63,360 nucleotides of DNA from Sphingomonadales bacterium (GCA_013297725.1 JAAFIB010000008.1:1-63360), one strand, 5' to 3'. Positions 42,827-53,309 are shown, numbered from the stretch's first letter. Numbers and translations: made by a program. Notes: generated from the letters alone by a model not told the origin.

Positions 42827-43886
42827 GATATCTCAACTTGCGGCGCGGCTCGCCAAACAGATAGAGGCATCCGGCCCGATAAGCGTTGCTGAATATATGC
42901 GCGAGGCCAATGCCGAATATTACGGCAAAGGCGATCCGTTTGGTGCCGATGGTGATTTCACCACCGCGCCTGAAATCAGCCAGATGTTCGGGGAACTGGT
43001 GGGGCTGTGGTTGACCGATCTTTGGCAGCGTAGTGGTGGTAGGGCAGAGACAGTAAACCTTGTCGAGCTTGGCCCTGGGCGCGGTAGCTTAATGGCCGAT
43101 CTGTTGCGCGCGACCGAGAAATTCGGTTTTGCTCCAGCAGTGCACTTTGTTGAAACCAGCGAGGTTTTACGCGCGGCCCAGTTGCGGAATGTTCCGAACG
43201 CTGTCCATCATTATAGCCTCGAAACGCTTCCCAAAGCTGGACCTTTGTTGGTGATCGCCAATGAGTTTTTCGATGCTTTGCCCATCCGGCAATATGTCTC
43301 CACACATGCAGGCTGGCGTGAACGCGTGGTGGCGCGTGACCGGGGGAACAAGTTTATGGCCATGCCGGGAACGCGCGCCGTCGACCACATGATCCCTGTC
43401 GATATCCGCAGTGCGCCCAGCGACAGTGTTTACGAAACCTCGCCTGATTCCAGTGAGGTTTTGTTCGAGCTAACACGGCTGTTGAAAGATCAAGGTGGCG
43501 CGTTGCTCGTCATCGATTATGGCTATGCATCGCCTGGTCTGGGCAGCACTTTGCAAGCCGTAAAGGCGCATGAATATGCAGACCCGTTTGCAAATCCCGG
43601 CGACCATGATCTGACCGCGCATGTGAACTTCCCCGAAATCGTTAATCTGGCGCGGATGCAAAATTTGCGGGTCAGTGGCCCGGTTGAACAAGGGCGCTGG
43701 TTACAGGCTTTGGGTATCGACATGCGCGCAGAGCAGCTTGCGGCCCATTCGCCCGACCGTGCAGATGATGTGAAAGCTATGCGGGACCGTTTGGTTGAGC
43801 CAAGCCAAATGGGCGAATTGTTCAAAGTGCTGGCGCTATCATCCGAAAATTGGCCAGAGCCGGAAGGGTTTGCTGACGCCCTTTAA
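42816..43886 (+). CDS. MidA/NDUFAF7-type SAM-dependent methyltransferase (COG1565)
   Basis: About 356 residues. Signature PFGADGDFTTAPEISQMFGE and LVGLW, SAM-binding VNLVELGPGRGSLMADLL, then LVIANEFFDALPIRQYV and LLVIDYGYASPGLGSTLQAV. The mitochondrial relative NDUFAF7 dimethylates an arginine of a complex I subunit; bacterial targets are uncertain. GTG 42816 is preferred (VSHEISQLAARL) as it fits the family start, though the frame opens to GTG 42789. It overlaps the lgt end, which suggests coupling. Confidence 0.87.
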   Translation: MSHEISQLAARLAKQIEASGPISVAEYMREANAEYYGKGDPFGADGDFTTAPEISQMFGELVGLWLTDLWQRSGGRAETVNLVELGPGRGSLMADLLRATEKFGFAPAVHFVETSEVLRAAQLRNVPNAVHHYSLETLPKAGPLLVIANEFFDALPIRQYVSTHAGWRERVVARDRGNKFMAMPGTRAVDHMIPVDIRSAPSDSVYETSPDSSEVLFELTRLLKDQGGALLVIDYGYASPGLGSTLQAVKAHEYADPFANPGDHDLTAHVNFPEIVNLARMQNLRVSGPVEQGRWLQALGIDMRAEQLAAHSPDRADDVKAMRDRLVEPSQMGELFKVLALSSENWPEPEGFADAL

Positions 43887-44476
43887 GCGGGCGCAGCTAA
43901 CCATGCGGCTATGTCGTTGGCCACCACGTTGGCCGCATTGTTCAATGCCGAACCAGCGGCTCCGGGCTTTATCTCCAACACAGTCGAGCGCGCCTCGAAC
44001 CGCTTTTTCTCGACTTCTTTGCCATTTTGCAAACGCACTGCGTCGTAAATAACAACCGCTTCGTTGCGTGTCGCATCAACGCCGAATTCCAGCAATGCTC
44101 CGGCCAGATAATGCTCGGCTTTGCCGCCGGCATCGACCTGGTTAAGGACCATCCGGTTATTCTTTGCGGAGATGGTTTCCATCAACAGCATCTGAATTAG
44201 CCGCGCTGGCTTGTCGGCCCAGACAGCATCTTGCAGATAGGCGATGTTGCTGCCGTCGATCTGCACTGGCACACGGTTAGTTTCAAGCTTTCGAGGCACT
44301 TCAGGGATCAGGATGACCAACGCATCCTTTGCAGCGCCGCGTTGCAGCGTGCCGCCAGCAACCACGGTTGCAGGCGTCAGTACTAGCATCGATGGCGGCA
44401 CTTTACCGCCCAAATTCACACAGGCGCTTAGTCCCAGCGCAAGCAAAGGTGGCAGCAATAGCTTTCCGAAACTCAT
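43883..44476 (-). CDS. ABC-type lipid transport auxiliary lipoprotein
   Basis: About 197 residues of the ABC_trans_aux (PqiC/YmbA-like) family. Start at ATG 44476 (MSFGKLLLPPLLALGLSAC, lipobox Cys) after AAAGGGACGCAGG; an ATG at 44497 that overlaps the MCE stop is the alternative. Segments RLIQMLLMETISAKNNRMVL and NNAANVVANDIAAWLAAPA fit the family. It is the last gene of the Mla-type operon and probably an outer-membrane-linked partner of the MCE protein. Confidence 0.85.
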   Translation of the reverse strand: MSFGKLLLPPLLALGLSACVNLGGKVPPSMLVLTPATVVAGGTLQRGAAKDALVILIPEVPRKLETNRVPVQIDGSNIAYLQDAVWADKPARLIQMLLMETISAKNNRMVLNQVDAGGKAEHYLAGALLEFGVDATRNEAVVIYDAVRLQNGKEVEKKRFEARSTVLEIKPGAAGSALNNAANVVANDIAAWLAAPA

Positions 44477-44493
44477 CCTGCGTCCCTTTCCGT

Positions 44494-45465
44494 TCATTTC
44501 TTGCCGGGCTTGTAATCTGGCAGTTCCGGCGATGATACCAAACCTCCGACACCTTGTTGATCAAGCCGCTCGGTCACATTTTTAAGCGACGATGATAGCT
44601 GCCGTAAATCGCGGGCTAGCATGTTGATTTCGGGCAATGTCTGCGTATTCAAAGTTTCGACCGTTGGTCCGGTACTCTTGATTGCACCCTCTAGCGCGGT
44701 AAGACTGCCGTTTGCAGCAGCAAGTGTTTTGCGCAGCTCCGCCATCATCGGCTTACCCTCATCATTCAGCAGCGCGTTGGCATTTGTCGACATTGCCGCA
44801 AGTTGATCTGCGGCCAATCCTGCTTTCGACAGTGTATTGCGCGATTCCTGAATAGCGGCCTGCAGATCGGGCGCTTGTGCGGCTAGCGAGCCGGACAAGG
44901 TTTCGACATTCACCAGAATTTTCTCGATGGATGATTGGTTCTTGTCTGACAGGATGTTCGTCAACCGCTCGGTAAGTGTGGACAGCCGTTGTAGCAGCAG
45001 TGGCGCATCGTTAAGCAATTCGCCCAAAGCACCTGGCTTTGTGGCGATTACAGGCGCCCCGGCTGGGCAGACTGATTTGGGATTCACTTTCGGACAAGTG
45101 ATCCGGGGTGCACCTTTGATGCCGCCATCAAGCTGGATTTCCGAAACGCCGGTGAAGCCTACGCCGCTGATGGTCGCTGTTGTGCCCAAGCGGATTGGAA
45201 TTTTCGCGTCAATCGAGATGCGCACGCGAACAAAATCCGGATCCGGCCCCCACAGCTTAATGTCTTTGATTTGTCCAACCGGCACACCGGAAAAGGTAAC
45301 ACCCGATCCTTTGGCAAGGCCATTGACTGATTGTTGGAAGAAGATGTCATATTCCTTCTTCACGCCGTCGCTGCTGCGCGACAACCAGATAGTAAAACCT
45401 GCCAACACGGCGAGCAGCAGCAGAGTTACTGCACCTACAAGGATATGATTGGCTTTGGTTTCCAT
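44494..45465 (-). CDS. mlaD: MCE-domain (MlaD-like) substrate-binding protein
   Basis: A 323-residue protein: an N-terminal membrane anchor (LVGAVTLLLLAVLAGFTIWL), one MCE domain (about 40-120: GLAKGSGVTFSGVPVGQIKD, LGTTATISGVGFTGVSEIQL) and a long helical C terminus (LLLQRLSTLTERLTNILSDK onward) that would form a coiled coil. It binds phospholipids for the MlaE-MlaF transporter. Third gene of the operon, 42 bp after mlaF. Confidence 0.9.
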   Translation of the reverse strand: METKANHILVGAVTLLLLAVLAGFTIWLSRSSDGVKKEYDIFFQQSVNGLAKGSGVTFSGVPVGQIKDIKLWGPDPDFVRVRISIDAKIPIRLGTTATISGVGFTGVSEIQLDGGIKGAPRITCPKVNPKSVCPAGAPVIATKPGALGELLNDAPLLLQRLSTLTERLTNILSDKNQSSIEKILVNVETLSGSLAAQAPDLQAAIQESRNTLSKAGLAADQLAAMSTNANALLNDEGKPMMAELRKTLAAANGSLTALEGAIKSTGPTVETLNTQTLPEINMLARDLRQLSSSLKNVTERLDQQGVGGLVSSPELPDYKPGKK

Positions 45466-45507
45466 GTCTTTACCTTATGGCCTGTAGTCAGTCAGCTTGT
45501 CCACGGC

Positions 45508-46284
45508 CTATTTCTCGCGCCTGTCAAACGGGCGCGCAGCACGGCCGCGAGGTCCAGAGAAATATTCGTGTATCCAAGGATGTTTGGTCGCCAGCAGCGC
45601 ATCGATTTTGTCTATGGCGATGACTTTCTCGTCCGCGAGAACCGCGACCCGATCGCAAATGGCATAAAGCGAATCAAGATCGTGAGTGATCAGGAAGACA
45701 GTAAGCCCAAGTGTCTCTTTTAGGCTGAGTGTAAGCTCGTCGAATTTCGCAGCACCGATTGGATCAAGGCCAGCGGTTGGCTCGTCAAGAAACAACAGCT
45801 CTGGGTCCATCGCTAATGCTCTGGCAAGGCCTGCGCGCTTTTTCATACCGCCGGATAGTTCAGACGGATATTTGTGCGCGGCGTCTTGGGGCAGGCCGCT
45901 TAAATGGATTTTATACCGCGCCAGTTCATCCAGCATCGAGCGTGAAAAATCGGGGTAAAATTCCTTCAGTGGAACCTGCACATTTTCCGCGACGGTCAGC
46001 GTAGAGAATAAAGCGCCGCCCTGAAACAACACCCCCCAACGCCGGCGGACATCAGTCGCCTCGTCCTCTTCTTTGCCGCGCATTGATTCCGCAAACACAG
46101 TGATTTCGCCAGCTTGTGGTTCTTGCAGACCGATAATCGACCGCATCAATACCGACTTGCCCGTGCCGGATCCGCCGACAACGCCCAGGATTTCACCCGG
46201 CATCACATCAAGATCGAGATCGTGGTGGATCACCTGATCGCCAAATGCGTTATGCAGCCCGCGCACAGAGATGATTGGCTGCAT
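45508..46284 (-). CDS. mlaF: Mla-type ABC transporter ATP-binding protein
   Basis: A 258-residue ATPase. Walker A GVVGGSGTGKSVLMRSIIGL, ABC signature LSGGMKKRAGLARALAMDPE, Walker B LLFLDEPTAGLDP and the H-loop VFLITHDLDSLYAI. The GGSGTGKS variant and the LSGGMKKR signature are typical of MlaF. It powers phospholipid transport between inner and outer membranes. 3 bp after mlaE on the minus strand. Confidence 0.93.
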   Translation of the reverse strand: MQPIISVRGLHNAFGDQVIHHDLDLDVMPGEILGVVGGSGTGKSVLMRSIIGLQEPQAGEITVFAESMRGKEEDEATDVRRRWGVLFQGGALFSTLTVAENVQVPLKEFYPDFSRSMLDELARYKIHLSGLPQDAAHKYPSELSGGMKKRAGLARALAMDPELLFLDEPTAGLDPIGAAKFDELTLSLKETLGLTVFLITHDLDSLYAICDRVAVLADEKVIAIDKIDALLATKHPWIHEYFSGPRGRAARPFDRREK

Positions 46285-46287
46285 CGT

Positions 46288-47400
46288 TCAGTCCCAACCG
46301 ACATAGCTAAAAAACACAGCGAAAAATGCGTCGAGGACAATCACAAGGAAGATTGCCTGCACCACAGCAGCGGTGGTTTTTAGCCCGACCTCTTCGGAAT
46401 TTCCCTGCACCCGCATCCCTTGGAAACAGCCAGCCATAGCGATGATCGCACCGAAAACAGGCGCTTTGATCATGCCGACATAGAAATCGGTGATTGGTGT
46501 CACTTCACGGATACGCTGAATAAATGTCGCAGGCGGAATATCGAGCGCGATCCAGCACAAAAGCCCGCCGCCGGTGATGGCAACGATTGACGAATAAATC
46601 CCCAGCAAAGGCATCATCACCACCGTTGCCAGCACACGCGGGATAACCAATGCCTCGGTCGGAACGACGCCGATGGTGCGCATGGCGTCAATCTCTTCGG
46701 TGATTTTCATCGTTCCGATTTGGGCGGCAAAGGCAGAACCAGAACGACCGGCAACCATGATTGCGGTCATTAATATGCCCAGTTCACGCAGCGTCAGCCG
46801 CCCGACCAGATTGACGGTAAACACCTCTGCACCAAATTGCCGCAACTGCACCGCCCCTTGTTGTGCAATCACAATCCCGATCAGGAAACTCATCAGGCCG
46901 ATAATGCCAAGCGCACGCACGCCTACCATGTCGAAATGCTGCACTACTGCATGAATGCGGAACCTGCGCGGATGCAGTATCAGTTCAAAGATCGCCTTCA
47001 CAATCTGTCCGATGAAGCCAATAAATTGCAGCAAGGTGGCAAACGCCTCGACCGCTGCTTCGCCCACCTCATTCACCAGCCATAGCAAACGCGGGGTCGA
47101 TGGCGCGGGCACTTCGGGTTGCGCGTCAACCCCGCTGACCGCCTCGATCAGTTTTTGCGCGTCTTTATCTGCACCAACAATCTGCGCGTCATGATCGCGC
47201 GCTGTGCGATAGATCAGCCAAGCGCCTACTGTATCGATATGCTCAATCTGGCTTAGGTCGATTTTACTGATAGTCGCGGGCAAGTCGCGCAAGCGCTCAT
47301 CCAGCGTGCCAATTGCGGCGATAGCCAAGGTGCCGCTGAAGCGCAGCGACTGGCCGCCATCGGGCAGTGCCTCTTGGGCAAAATCGGCTGGTTGGGCCAT
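46288..47400 (-). CDS. mlaE: Mla-type permease with N-terminal STAS domain
   Basis: A 370-residue permease. Residues 1-100 form a STAS/MlaB-like domain (IDLSQIEHIDTVGAWLIYRT), fused to the MlaE membrane domain (FDMVGVRALGIIGLMSFLIG, LILTAIMVAGRSGSAFAAQI-like segment LMTAIMVAGRSGSAFAAQIG, EEIDAMRTIGVVPTEALVIP). The fusion replaces a separate MlaB protein and is usual in alphaproteobacteria. First gene of the four-gene operon, divergent in time from trxB just upstream on the same strand. Confidence 0.93.
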   Translation of the reverse strand: MAQPADFAQEALPDGGQSLRFSGTLAIAAIGTLDERLRDLPATISKIDLSQIEHIDTVGAWLIYRTARDHDAQIVGADKDAQKLIEAVSGVDAQPEVPAPSTPRLLWLVNEVGEAAVEAFATLLQFIGFIGQIVKAIFELILHPRRFRIHAVVQHFDMVGVRALGIIGLMSFLIGIVIAQQGAVQLRQFGAEVFTVNLVGRLTLRELGILMTAIMVAGRSGSAFAAQIGTMKITEEIDAMRTIGVVPTEALVIPRVLATVVMMPLLGIYSSIVAITGGGLLCWIALDIPPATFIQRIREVTPITDFYVGMIKAPVFGAIIAMAGCFQGMRVQGNSEEVGLKTTAAVVQAIFLVIVLDAFFAVFFSYVGWD

Positions 47401-47472
47401 GAACGCTGATTGGCCTATTCTGCGGGCATCTTCAAGACGTGAGTGCGCTTGTGCCTATTATTCAATCTGTTC

Positions 47473-48558
<1,086 letters not shown>

Positions 48559-48582
48559 TCAGTCGTAACCAGGGAGCCTATC

Positions 48583-48900
48583 ATGCCAAACATCACCGTA
48601 ATCGACCGGAGCGGAAATGCCCGTGACGTTCAGGCAGATAATGGCCTGTCCCTGATGGAAGTGATTCGCGACAACGGTTTCGACGAGTTATTGGCGCTTT
48701 GCGGCGGTTGCTGCAGCTGTGCGACCTGCCACGTTTATGTTGCGCCCGAATTTTCGGCGAATCTGCCCGCAATGAGCGAAGACGAAAACGACCTGCTGGA
48801 TTCGACTGACAATCGCAACGACCAGTCCCGCCTTTCGTGCCAGATTCCGGTAACTGATGCGCTTGAAGGCGTTCAGGTCACGATCGCGCCGGAGGATTGA
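48583..48900 (+). CDS. 2Fe-2S ferredoxin, adrenodoxin/ISC type
   Basis: A 105-residue plant/vertebrate-type ferredoxin with cysteines in [16 protein letters not shown] and [12 protein letters not shown], matching the C-x5-C-x2-C...C pattern. Such ferredoxins donate electrons in Fe-S assembly or to P450s. Not next to an isc operon; the CYP153-like gene in this window is a possible, unproven partner. AGGGAGCC precedes ATG 48583. It meets the NUDIX gene tail to tail with no gap. Confidence 0.92.
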   Translation: MPNITVIDRSGNARDVQADNGLSLMEVIRDNGFDELLALCGGCCSCATCHVYVAPEFSANLPAMSEDENDLLDSTDNRNDQSRLSCQIPVTDALEGVQVTIAPED

Positions 48901-49701
48901 TTAACCGCGTAACGCAGTGGTCATCGCCTCTGCGGTTACGGGATAGCCAAAGCCATCGGGCACGCAAATGTGCTGCACGCCATCGCGATCTTCGACATAC
49001 GTAAATAGCAGTTTCACCGGGAACTGTGCGGCGTGGGCGGCGGTGGTTTCAAACCTGTCGAACTGTGCCAACCGTTCCAGATTGCGCGTGGTTGGAAAGA
49101 TCGCTTTCACTTCGCCGCGCTTTAGCCTGTCGAGAACACCGATCGCGCTATCCCAGAATAAAGCCCTGTTTTCGGTGTTATCGACAACTGCGGGCAGATG
49201 CGCATCACCAGCATTGACCAGATAAAAGCGCGTATCGAACACGCGCGTTTCAAGATTGGGCGGACGCCAGCGAGCCCATGGCACAAGCTGGTGCAACTGT
49301 GGTGTCCAACCATGTGTGGCACAGATCGACTGAAGGCTTTCCCCTGCATGCAGAGCGGCGCGGGCTTCCGCGCAATCGGCGGGTTCGTTAAGGCCATCCA
49401 GCGCCAGCGCCAGCCCGGCTTCCTCAATCGTTTCGCGGATCGCCGCCAATCGCGCCGCAGCTTCATCAACCGCCAGCCCGTGGTCAAAGCTTTGGGCAAA
49501 TTCGTAATCCGCCGGATCAACTTTGCCGCCGGGAAAAACGACAGCCCCGCCCGCAAAGGCCATGCTTTTCACCCGCTCGACCATAAGGATCAGCGGTAGG
49601 CCGCCATCTGGATTATTGCGAAATATCACCATCGTTGCGGCGGGTGTTGCAGGCGGCATCGCTTCGCCGGTTACAGGATGAGGCATCACTTCGTTGAACA
49701 T
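48901..49701 (-). CDS. NUDIX hydrolase family protein
   Basis: About 266 residues. NUDIX box: FPGGKVDPADYE then, after an insertion, AARLAAIRETIEEAGLAL (RETxEEAG core). The N terminus MVIFRNNPDGGLPLILMVER fits the family. This long-loop type includes acyl-CoA or nucleotide diphosphatases; the substrate is unknown. Start at ATG 49701 (MFNEVMPHPVTGEAM) after AAGGCAGC; the open frame to 50058 lies opposite the sigma gene and is rejected. Confidence 0.85.
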   Translation of the reverse strand: MFNEVMPHPVTGEAMPPATPAATMVIFRNNPDGGLPLILMVERVKSMAFAGGAVVFPGGKVDPADYEFAQSFDHGLAVDEAAARLAAIRETIEEAGLALALDGLNEPADCAEARAALHAGESLQSICATHGWTPQLHQLVPWARWRPPNLETRVFDTRFYLVNAGDAHLPAVVDNTENRALFWDSAIGVLDRLKRGEVKAIFPTTRNLERLAQFDRFETTAAHAAQFPVKLLFTYVEDRDGVQHICVPDGFGYPVTAEAMTTALRG

Positions 49702-49808
49702 CGCTGCCTTGCAGCATGATATTGGTGCAATGCCAACGTGTATTTTATCGAAGGGTTTTGAAAACTGCCGCGTTATAGGATCAGATCTATGCGATATGTG
49801 GTTCAAAC

Positions 49809-50378
49809 ATGACAGCCCAAGCGGCAACGGCAGCGGCAGAAAGTGACGATGCACTGATGACGCGCGTGGCATTGCGCGACGGCGATGCATTGCGTCTGTT
49901 GGCTGATCGTCATGCCGAAATTCCGTGGCGTATTGCCTATCGCATGCTGGCGGACGCTGCAGAGGCAGAGGATATTGCGCAAGAGGCGATGCTTCGGCTT
50001 TGGCAATATGCGGATCGATGGCAGGCTGGAGGATCAGGCGTTGCCGCATGGCTGACACGGGTGGCGACTAATGCATGTCTTGATCGTATCCGTCGCCGCC
50101 GGTTTGTAAGTGAGGATGCTGTGCCAGAGCGTGCCGATGATGCGATGCTTGCCGATGAAATGATCGAGGAAGATGAAGTCCGCGCCGCTGTTGCTGCGTG
50201 TATCGAGGCGTTGCCAGACCGGCAACGTGCCGCAGTCATTTTGACCTATTATGAGGAGCAGCAGAACAAAACTGCTGCAGATATTCTGGCGATGCAATTG
50301 AAAGCGTTTGAATCCCTTCTGTTTAGGGCACGCGCATCATTGCGCGATTGTGTTGAGGGTAAAGGAGTGCGCGCATGA
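49809..50378 (+). CDS. ECF-type RNA polymerase sigma factor
   Basis: A 189-residue sigma factor. Region 2: DALRLLADRHAEIPWRIAYR, EDIAQEAMLRLWQYADRWQA and WLTRVATNACLDRIRRRR; region 4: IEALPDRQRAAVILTYYEEQ, NKTAADILAMQLKAFESLLF. It would redirect RNA polymerase to stress genes. The next gene overlaps by ATGA and encodes a single-pass membrane protein, probably its regulator. Confidence 0.92.
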   Translation: MTAQAATAAAESDDALMTRVALRDGDALRLLADRHAEIPWRIAYRMLADAAEAEDIAQEAMLRLWQYADRWQAGGSGVAAWLTRVATNACLDRIRRRRFVSEDAVPERADDAMLADEMIEEDEVRAAVAACIEALPDRQRAAVILTYYEEQQNKTAADILAMQLKAFESLLFRARASLRDCVEGKGVRA

Positions 50379-51271
50379 ACGAGGCTGTCTTTCCGCATCA
50401 TATCTCTGCAGCACTAGACCGGCTGACTGTACCGCGTTTGCCCAATGGCTTTGGCGACCGTTTGGTAGCGCGGATTGCTTCGGGTGATTTGCCCGATGAG
50501 GCCAATGTGGCAGGCGACAGTCTGCCCGTTCTACGCCGCCCCATCGGCGTTACCGGCTGGCGTCGATCCGGACGGGTCGTATTTGTTGCAACGGCATTCG
50601 GGTTGGCCACAGCGACGGCGGCTGCGTCCGGCGTTTTCGGCGATGCTGTTTATGTTCCGGTGGTCAGCGACGTTCTGGCGCGCGCTGAGCTTGTGGAAAT
50701 GCCGGAAAAAAAGGCTGTTCCAAAACCAAAGGCTCAACCAAAAATAGCCGCTGTTGACGCGGTGCAAAAGCCAGCTGTTCAGCCCCTATCGGGTAAGGAT
50801 TTGGTCTTGGCGCAGATTGCCGAATTGCGCACTGATCCAACGTTTCGTAGCCTGACTAAACAAGAGCGTCAGCAACGCACGAAGGTTGAAATCGGTAAGT
50901 TGCTCGCCGCTGGGACGGTGCAGAAAGCCGATGTCAAAGCTGCGTGGATGCAGTTGGCGGCAGAACGACAGGCCGCCCGCAAAGAACAGGTTGCGCAGGA
51001 TAAGCCTGATCGCGCAACAAAACTTGCAGAGGCAAAGCGCCGGGCAATAGCTGCTGGCGCCAAGCCGCTAACGCCTGAACAAAAAGAAAAAGTACGCGCG
51101 GCGGTTAAGCAATTGACGCCAGCGCAACGGGCAGAATTGCAAGCGCTCCGGCAACGGCGTCGTGACGCAGCTCCGCAAGACAAAAAGGCGATTCAGGCTG
51201 AAATTCGTGCATTCTGGCAAAGGGTTGGCATTAAGCCAGACACCGAAGCGGCCAAAAGCGAAACGCCCTGA
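50375..51271 (+). CDS. Single-pass membrane partner of the ECF sigma factor
   Basis: A 298-residue protein coupled to the sigma gene. Cytoplasmic N-terminal 65 residues (LDRLTVPRLPNGFGDRLVAR), a membrane span near 68-90 (VVFVATAFGLATATAAASG), then a long Lys/Ala/Gln-rich exported part (KKAVPKPKAQPKIAAVDAVQ, LAEAKRRAIAAGAKPLTPEQ) likely to be helical. The layout resembles an anti-sigma factor or Spy-like sensor, but it lacks a clear ASD or zinc motif. Function inferred only from context. Confidence 0.7.
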   Translation: MNEAVFPHHISAALDRLTVPRLPNGFGDRLVARIASGDLPDEANVAGDSLPVLRRPIGVTGWRRSGRVVFVATAFGLATATAAASGVFGDAVYVPVVSDVLARAELVEMPEKKAVPKPKAQPKIAAVDAVQKPAVQPLSGKDLVLAQIAELRTDPTFRSLTKQERQQRTKVEIGKLLAAGTVQKADVKAAWMQLAAERQAARKEQVAQDKPDRATKLAEAKRRAIAAGAKPLTPEQKEKVRAAVKQLTPAQRAELQALRQRRRDAAPQDKKAIQAEIRAFWQRVGIKPDTEAAKSETP

Positions 51272-51376
51272 CCGTCAGAATTCCAGCCAAAGTAAACAAT
51301 CCGCCGTGCCGCTTGCCAGCGGATAGCCAAAATGGCACGATACTCGTCTGTAATCATGCACTCGGGGAGAGGCATA

Positions 51377-51982
51377 ATGGGCATCGTAGAAATTTTGGGA
51401 TTGGCCACTAGCGTTAGCCTGTTGTCCGGCTGGCGCATGTACCTCACCGTTTTCGCGACAGGCCTTGCCATGTATTTCGGCTATCTTGATCTGCCCGAAA
51501 ACCTGAAAGTGTTGGAGGCGCTGGCCAACCCATGGGTCATTGGCATCGCAGGAACAGGCGCTGTTGCCGAGTTTTTCGCTGATAAAGTCGCGTGGCTCGA
51601 TTCCATATGGGATGGGCTCAACACGCTGATCCGTCCGCTGGGCGGGGCGATGCTCGCCTTGGCGGTAGTTGATGCAGGCGATCCTGTTTGGCAAGTTATC
51701 GTGTTTCTGTTGGGCGGAGGTGCTGCGCTTGCTAGTCATGCGACCAAAGCGACAACGCGGGCGGCGGTGAACACCAGTCCCGAACCCTTTAGCAACGTAG
51801 TTTTGTCGACTACAGAGGATGTTGTGACTGGCGGATTATTGGCGCTGGCTTTCACCAATCCGATAATCGCTGCGGCAATTGCAGTCGTTCTGCTGGGGCT
51901 GGTGATCTGGGGTCTGTTCGCTGCCAAGCGGGCGTTGAAGCGCTTCCTTAGCGCCGAGCCTGCCGAAAGCCCGCCGCTTTAG
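51377..51982 (+). CDS. DUF4126 membrane protein
   Basis: A 201-residue inner-membrane protein with about five spans (LGLATSVSLLSGWRMYLTVF, PLGGAMLALAVVDAGDPVWQ, IAAAIAVVLLGLVIWGLFAA) and conserved SHATKATTRAAVNTSPEPFS. Member of DUF4126, function unknown. ATG 51377 follows GGGGAGAGG; upstream starts (51332) lack a site. It overlaps the end of the marC gene by 4 bp, tail to tail. Confidence 0.85.
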   Translation: MGIVEILGLATSVSLLSGWRMYLTVFATGLAMYFGYLDLPENLKVLEALANPWVIGIAGTGAVAEFFADKVAWLDSIWDGLNTLIRPLGGAMLALAVVDAGDPVWQVIVFLLGGGAALASHATKATTRAAVNTSPEPFSNVVLSTTEDVVTGGLLALAFTNPIIAAAIAVVLLGLVIWGLFAAKRALKRFLSAEPAESPPL

Positions 51983-52599
51983 CCGAAACTGACACGTAGC
52001 CCATCGATGATGAACTGCGCCGCAAGCGCCGCAAGTAAAACGCCCAGCAAGCGGGTAATAACCGCTTCAGCCTTTGACCCCAGCACCCGCATGATCGGCC
52101 CTGCGGCAATCAGTGCAAGCAACGTCAGCACCAGCACTGCACCCAATGCGCTCAGCACGACGATCGAACGATCAAGCCCCTCATTCTGGCTCATCAACAG
52201 CATCACCGAGGCTATCGAGCCCGGCCCTGCTATCATCGGCATCGCCATCGGAAAGACCGACACATCCTCAATCTCTGGCGTTTCGATAATTTTTTGCGCG
52301 CGATCTTCGCGGCGCTCGGTGCGTTTTTCAAAGACCATGTCGATCGCGATCAGGAACAGCATAACGCCGCCAGCGATGCGGAAACTGTTCAGTTCGATGT
52401 GCAGCGCGCCGAGCAATTGTTCGCCGAACAACGCAAAGACCAGCAATATTCCCGCTGCAATCAATGCCGCACGGATCGCCATGCTGCGCCGCTGCGTCGC
52501 GCTGGCGTCTTTAGTCAGGCTGGCATAAATCGGCGCGCAACCCGGCGGGTCGATAACGACAAAGAATGTCACAAACGCAGACACAAACAGATCGAGCAT
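51979..52599 (-). CDS. MarC family integral membrane protein
   Basis: A 206-residue protein with six predicted membrane spans. VIDPPGCAPIYASLTKDAS, RIAGGVMLFLIAIDMVFEKR and FPMAMPMIAGPGSIASVMLL are typical of MarC/SNARE-like (NAAT) proteins, proposed exporters of small molecules but not well defined. It starts at the stop codon of the upstream lipoprotein gene, giving a minus-strand run folD, lipoprotein, marC. Confidence 0.88.
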   Translation of the reverse strand: MLDLFVSAFVTFFVVIDPPGCAPIYASLTKDASATQRRSMAIRAALIAAGILLVFALFGEQLLGALHIELNSFRIAGGVMLFLIAIDMVFEKRTERREDRAQKIIETPEIEDVSVFPMAMPMIAGPGSIASVMLLMSQNEGLDRSIVVLSALGAVLVLTLLALIAAGPIMRVLGSKAEAVITRLLGVLLAALAAQFIIDGLRVSFG

Positions 52600-53309
52600 T
52601 ACATCGCCGCCGGTTTTGCAACTCTGTCAGTCAACACATCGTCAAAATCGGTTCCATTCCAAAGGCGCACTATCAGGGTGCGACTTTTGTCCGGACGCAC
52701 CTGCCATTCCCAATTCAGCGATTGATCGCGCGAGAACATCGTCTTCATCTGCACACCTTCGTCAGGCGCATTGATCGGCGCGGTTGCACGACCCTTGCAG
52801 CTTGCAATTTTGGTCTCGATGATTTCAGGCGTCTGGCGGGGCGTGGATAGGGTGTCACCATGGTCCAGAACCCATTTCCATTCGCCTTCACCCATCGAAT
52901 TGGCCGGTAGCCTCGGGTCCGGCTTTCCTTTTTCGACCCAGAACCATACGGTCGTGAAATAGCCAACCGAACCATTGGGTCGTTGTGCGGCACCAGTGGT
53001 CACGCCGGTTTTGCCATCGCACGACATAAATGCTTTGTGCGGCTGCCATGTGACTGATTTCGCCGGATCGGCGCGACCCTTTAGCCACGTTTGCGCGTCA
53101 ACCGCTTCGGGAACAAACATCGTTGCTTGCTTCGCCGCTGTGTCACGAAAGGCAGTCCATTGCCCCTTTTCCTGCGCTATTCGGTTAAAGCTGATTTCGG
53201 CCGCAATAATCGCGCTGGGGTTCGCACTTTGCGGCACAGCAAAGGGGCGCGGCCTTGCAGGCGTGCACGCGGTGAGAGCAAGAACGGCGATCAGGGCAAT
53301 GTAGCGCAT
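52599..53309 (-). CDS. Hypothetical lipoprotein
   Basis: About 236 residues. [20 protein letters not shown] is a lipoprotein signal with Cys15. The mature part has a NTF2-like feel (IIAAEISFNRIAQEKGQWTA, AAKQATMFVPEAVDAQTWLK, SVGYFTTVWFWVEKG) and a conserved ANSMGEGEWKWVLDHGDTLS segment. Function unknown. Its start overlaps the folD stop codon (TGATG), and AAGGGA lies upstream; ATG 53309 is chosen over 53378. Confidence 0.75.
   Translation of the reverse strand: MRYIALIAVLALTACTPARPRPFAVPQSANPSAIIAAEISFNRIAQEKGQWTAFRDTAAKQATMFVPEAVDAQTWLKGRADPAKSVTWQPHKAFMSCDGKTGVTTGAAQRPNGSVGYFTTVWFWVEKGKPDPRLPANSMGEGEWKWVLDHGDTLSTPRQTPEIIETKIASCKGRATAPINAPDEGVQMKTMFSRDQSLNWEWQVRPDKSRTLIVRLWNGTDFDDVLTDRVAKPAAM

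Noticed and set aside
49702-50058. Long N-terminal extension of the NUDIX protein
   Set aside because: It lies antisense to the sigma factor gene and has a low-complexity, non-domain sequence; the family start is near 49701.
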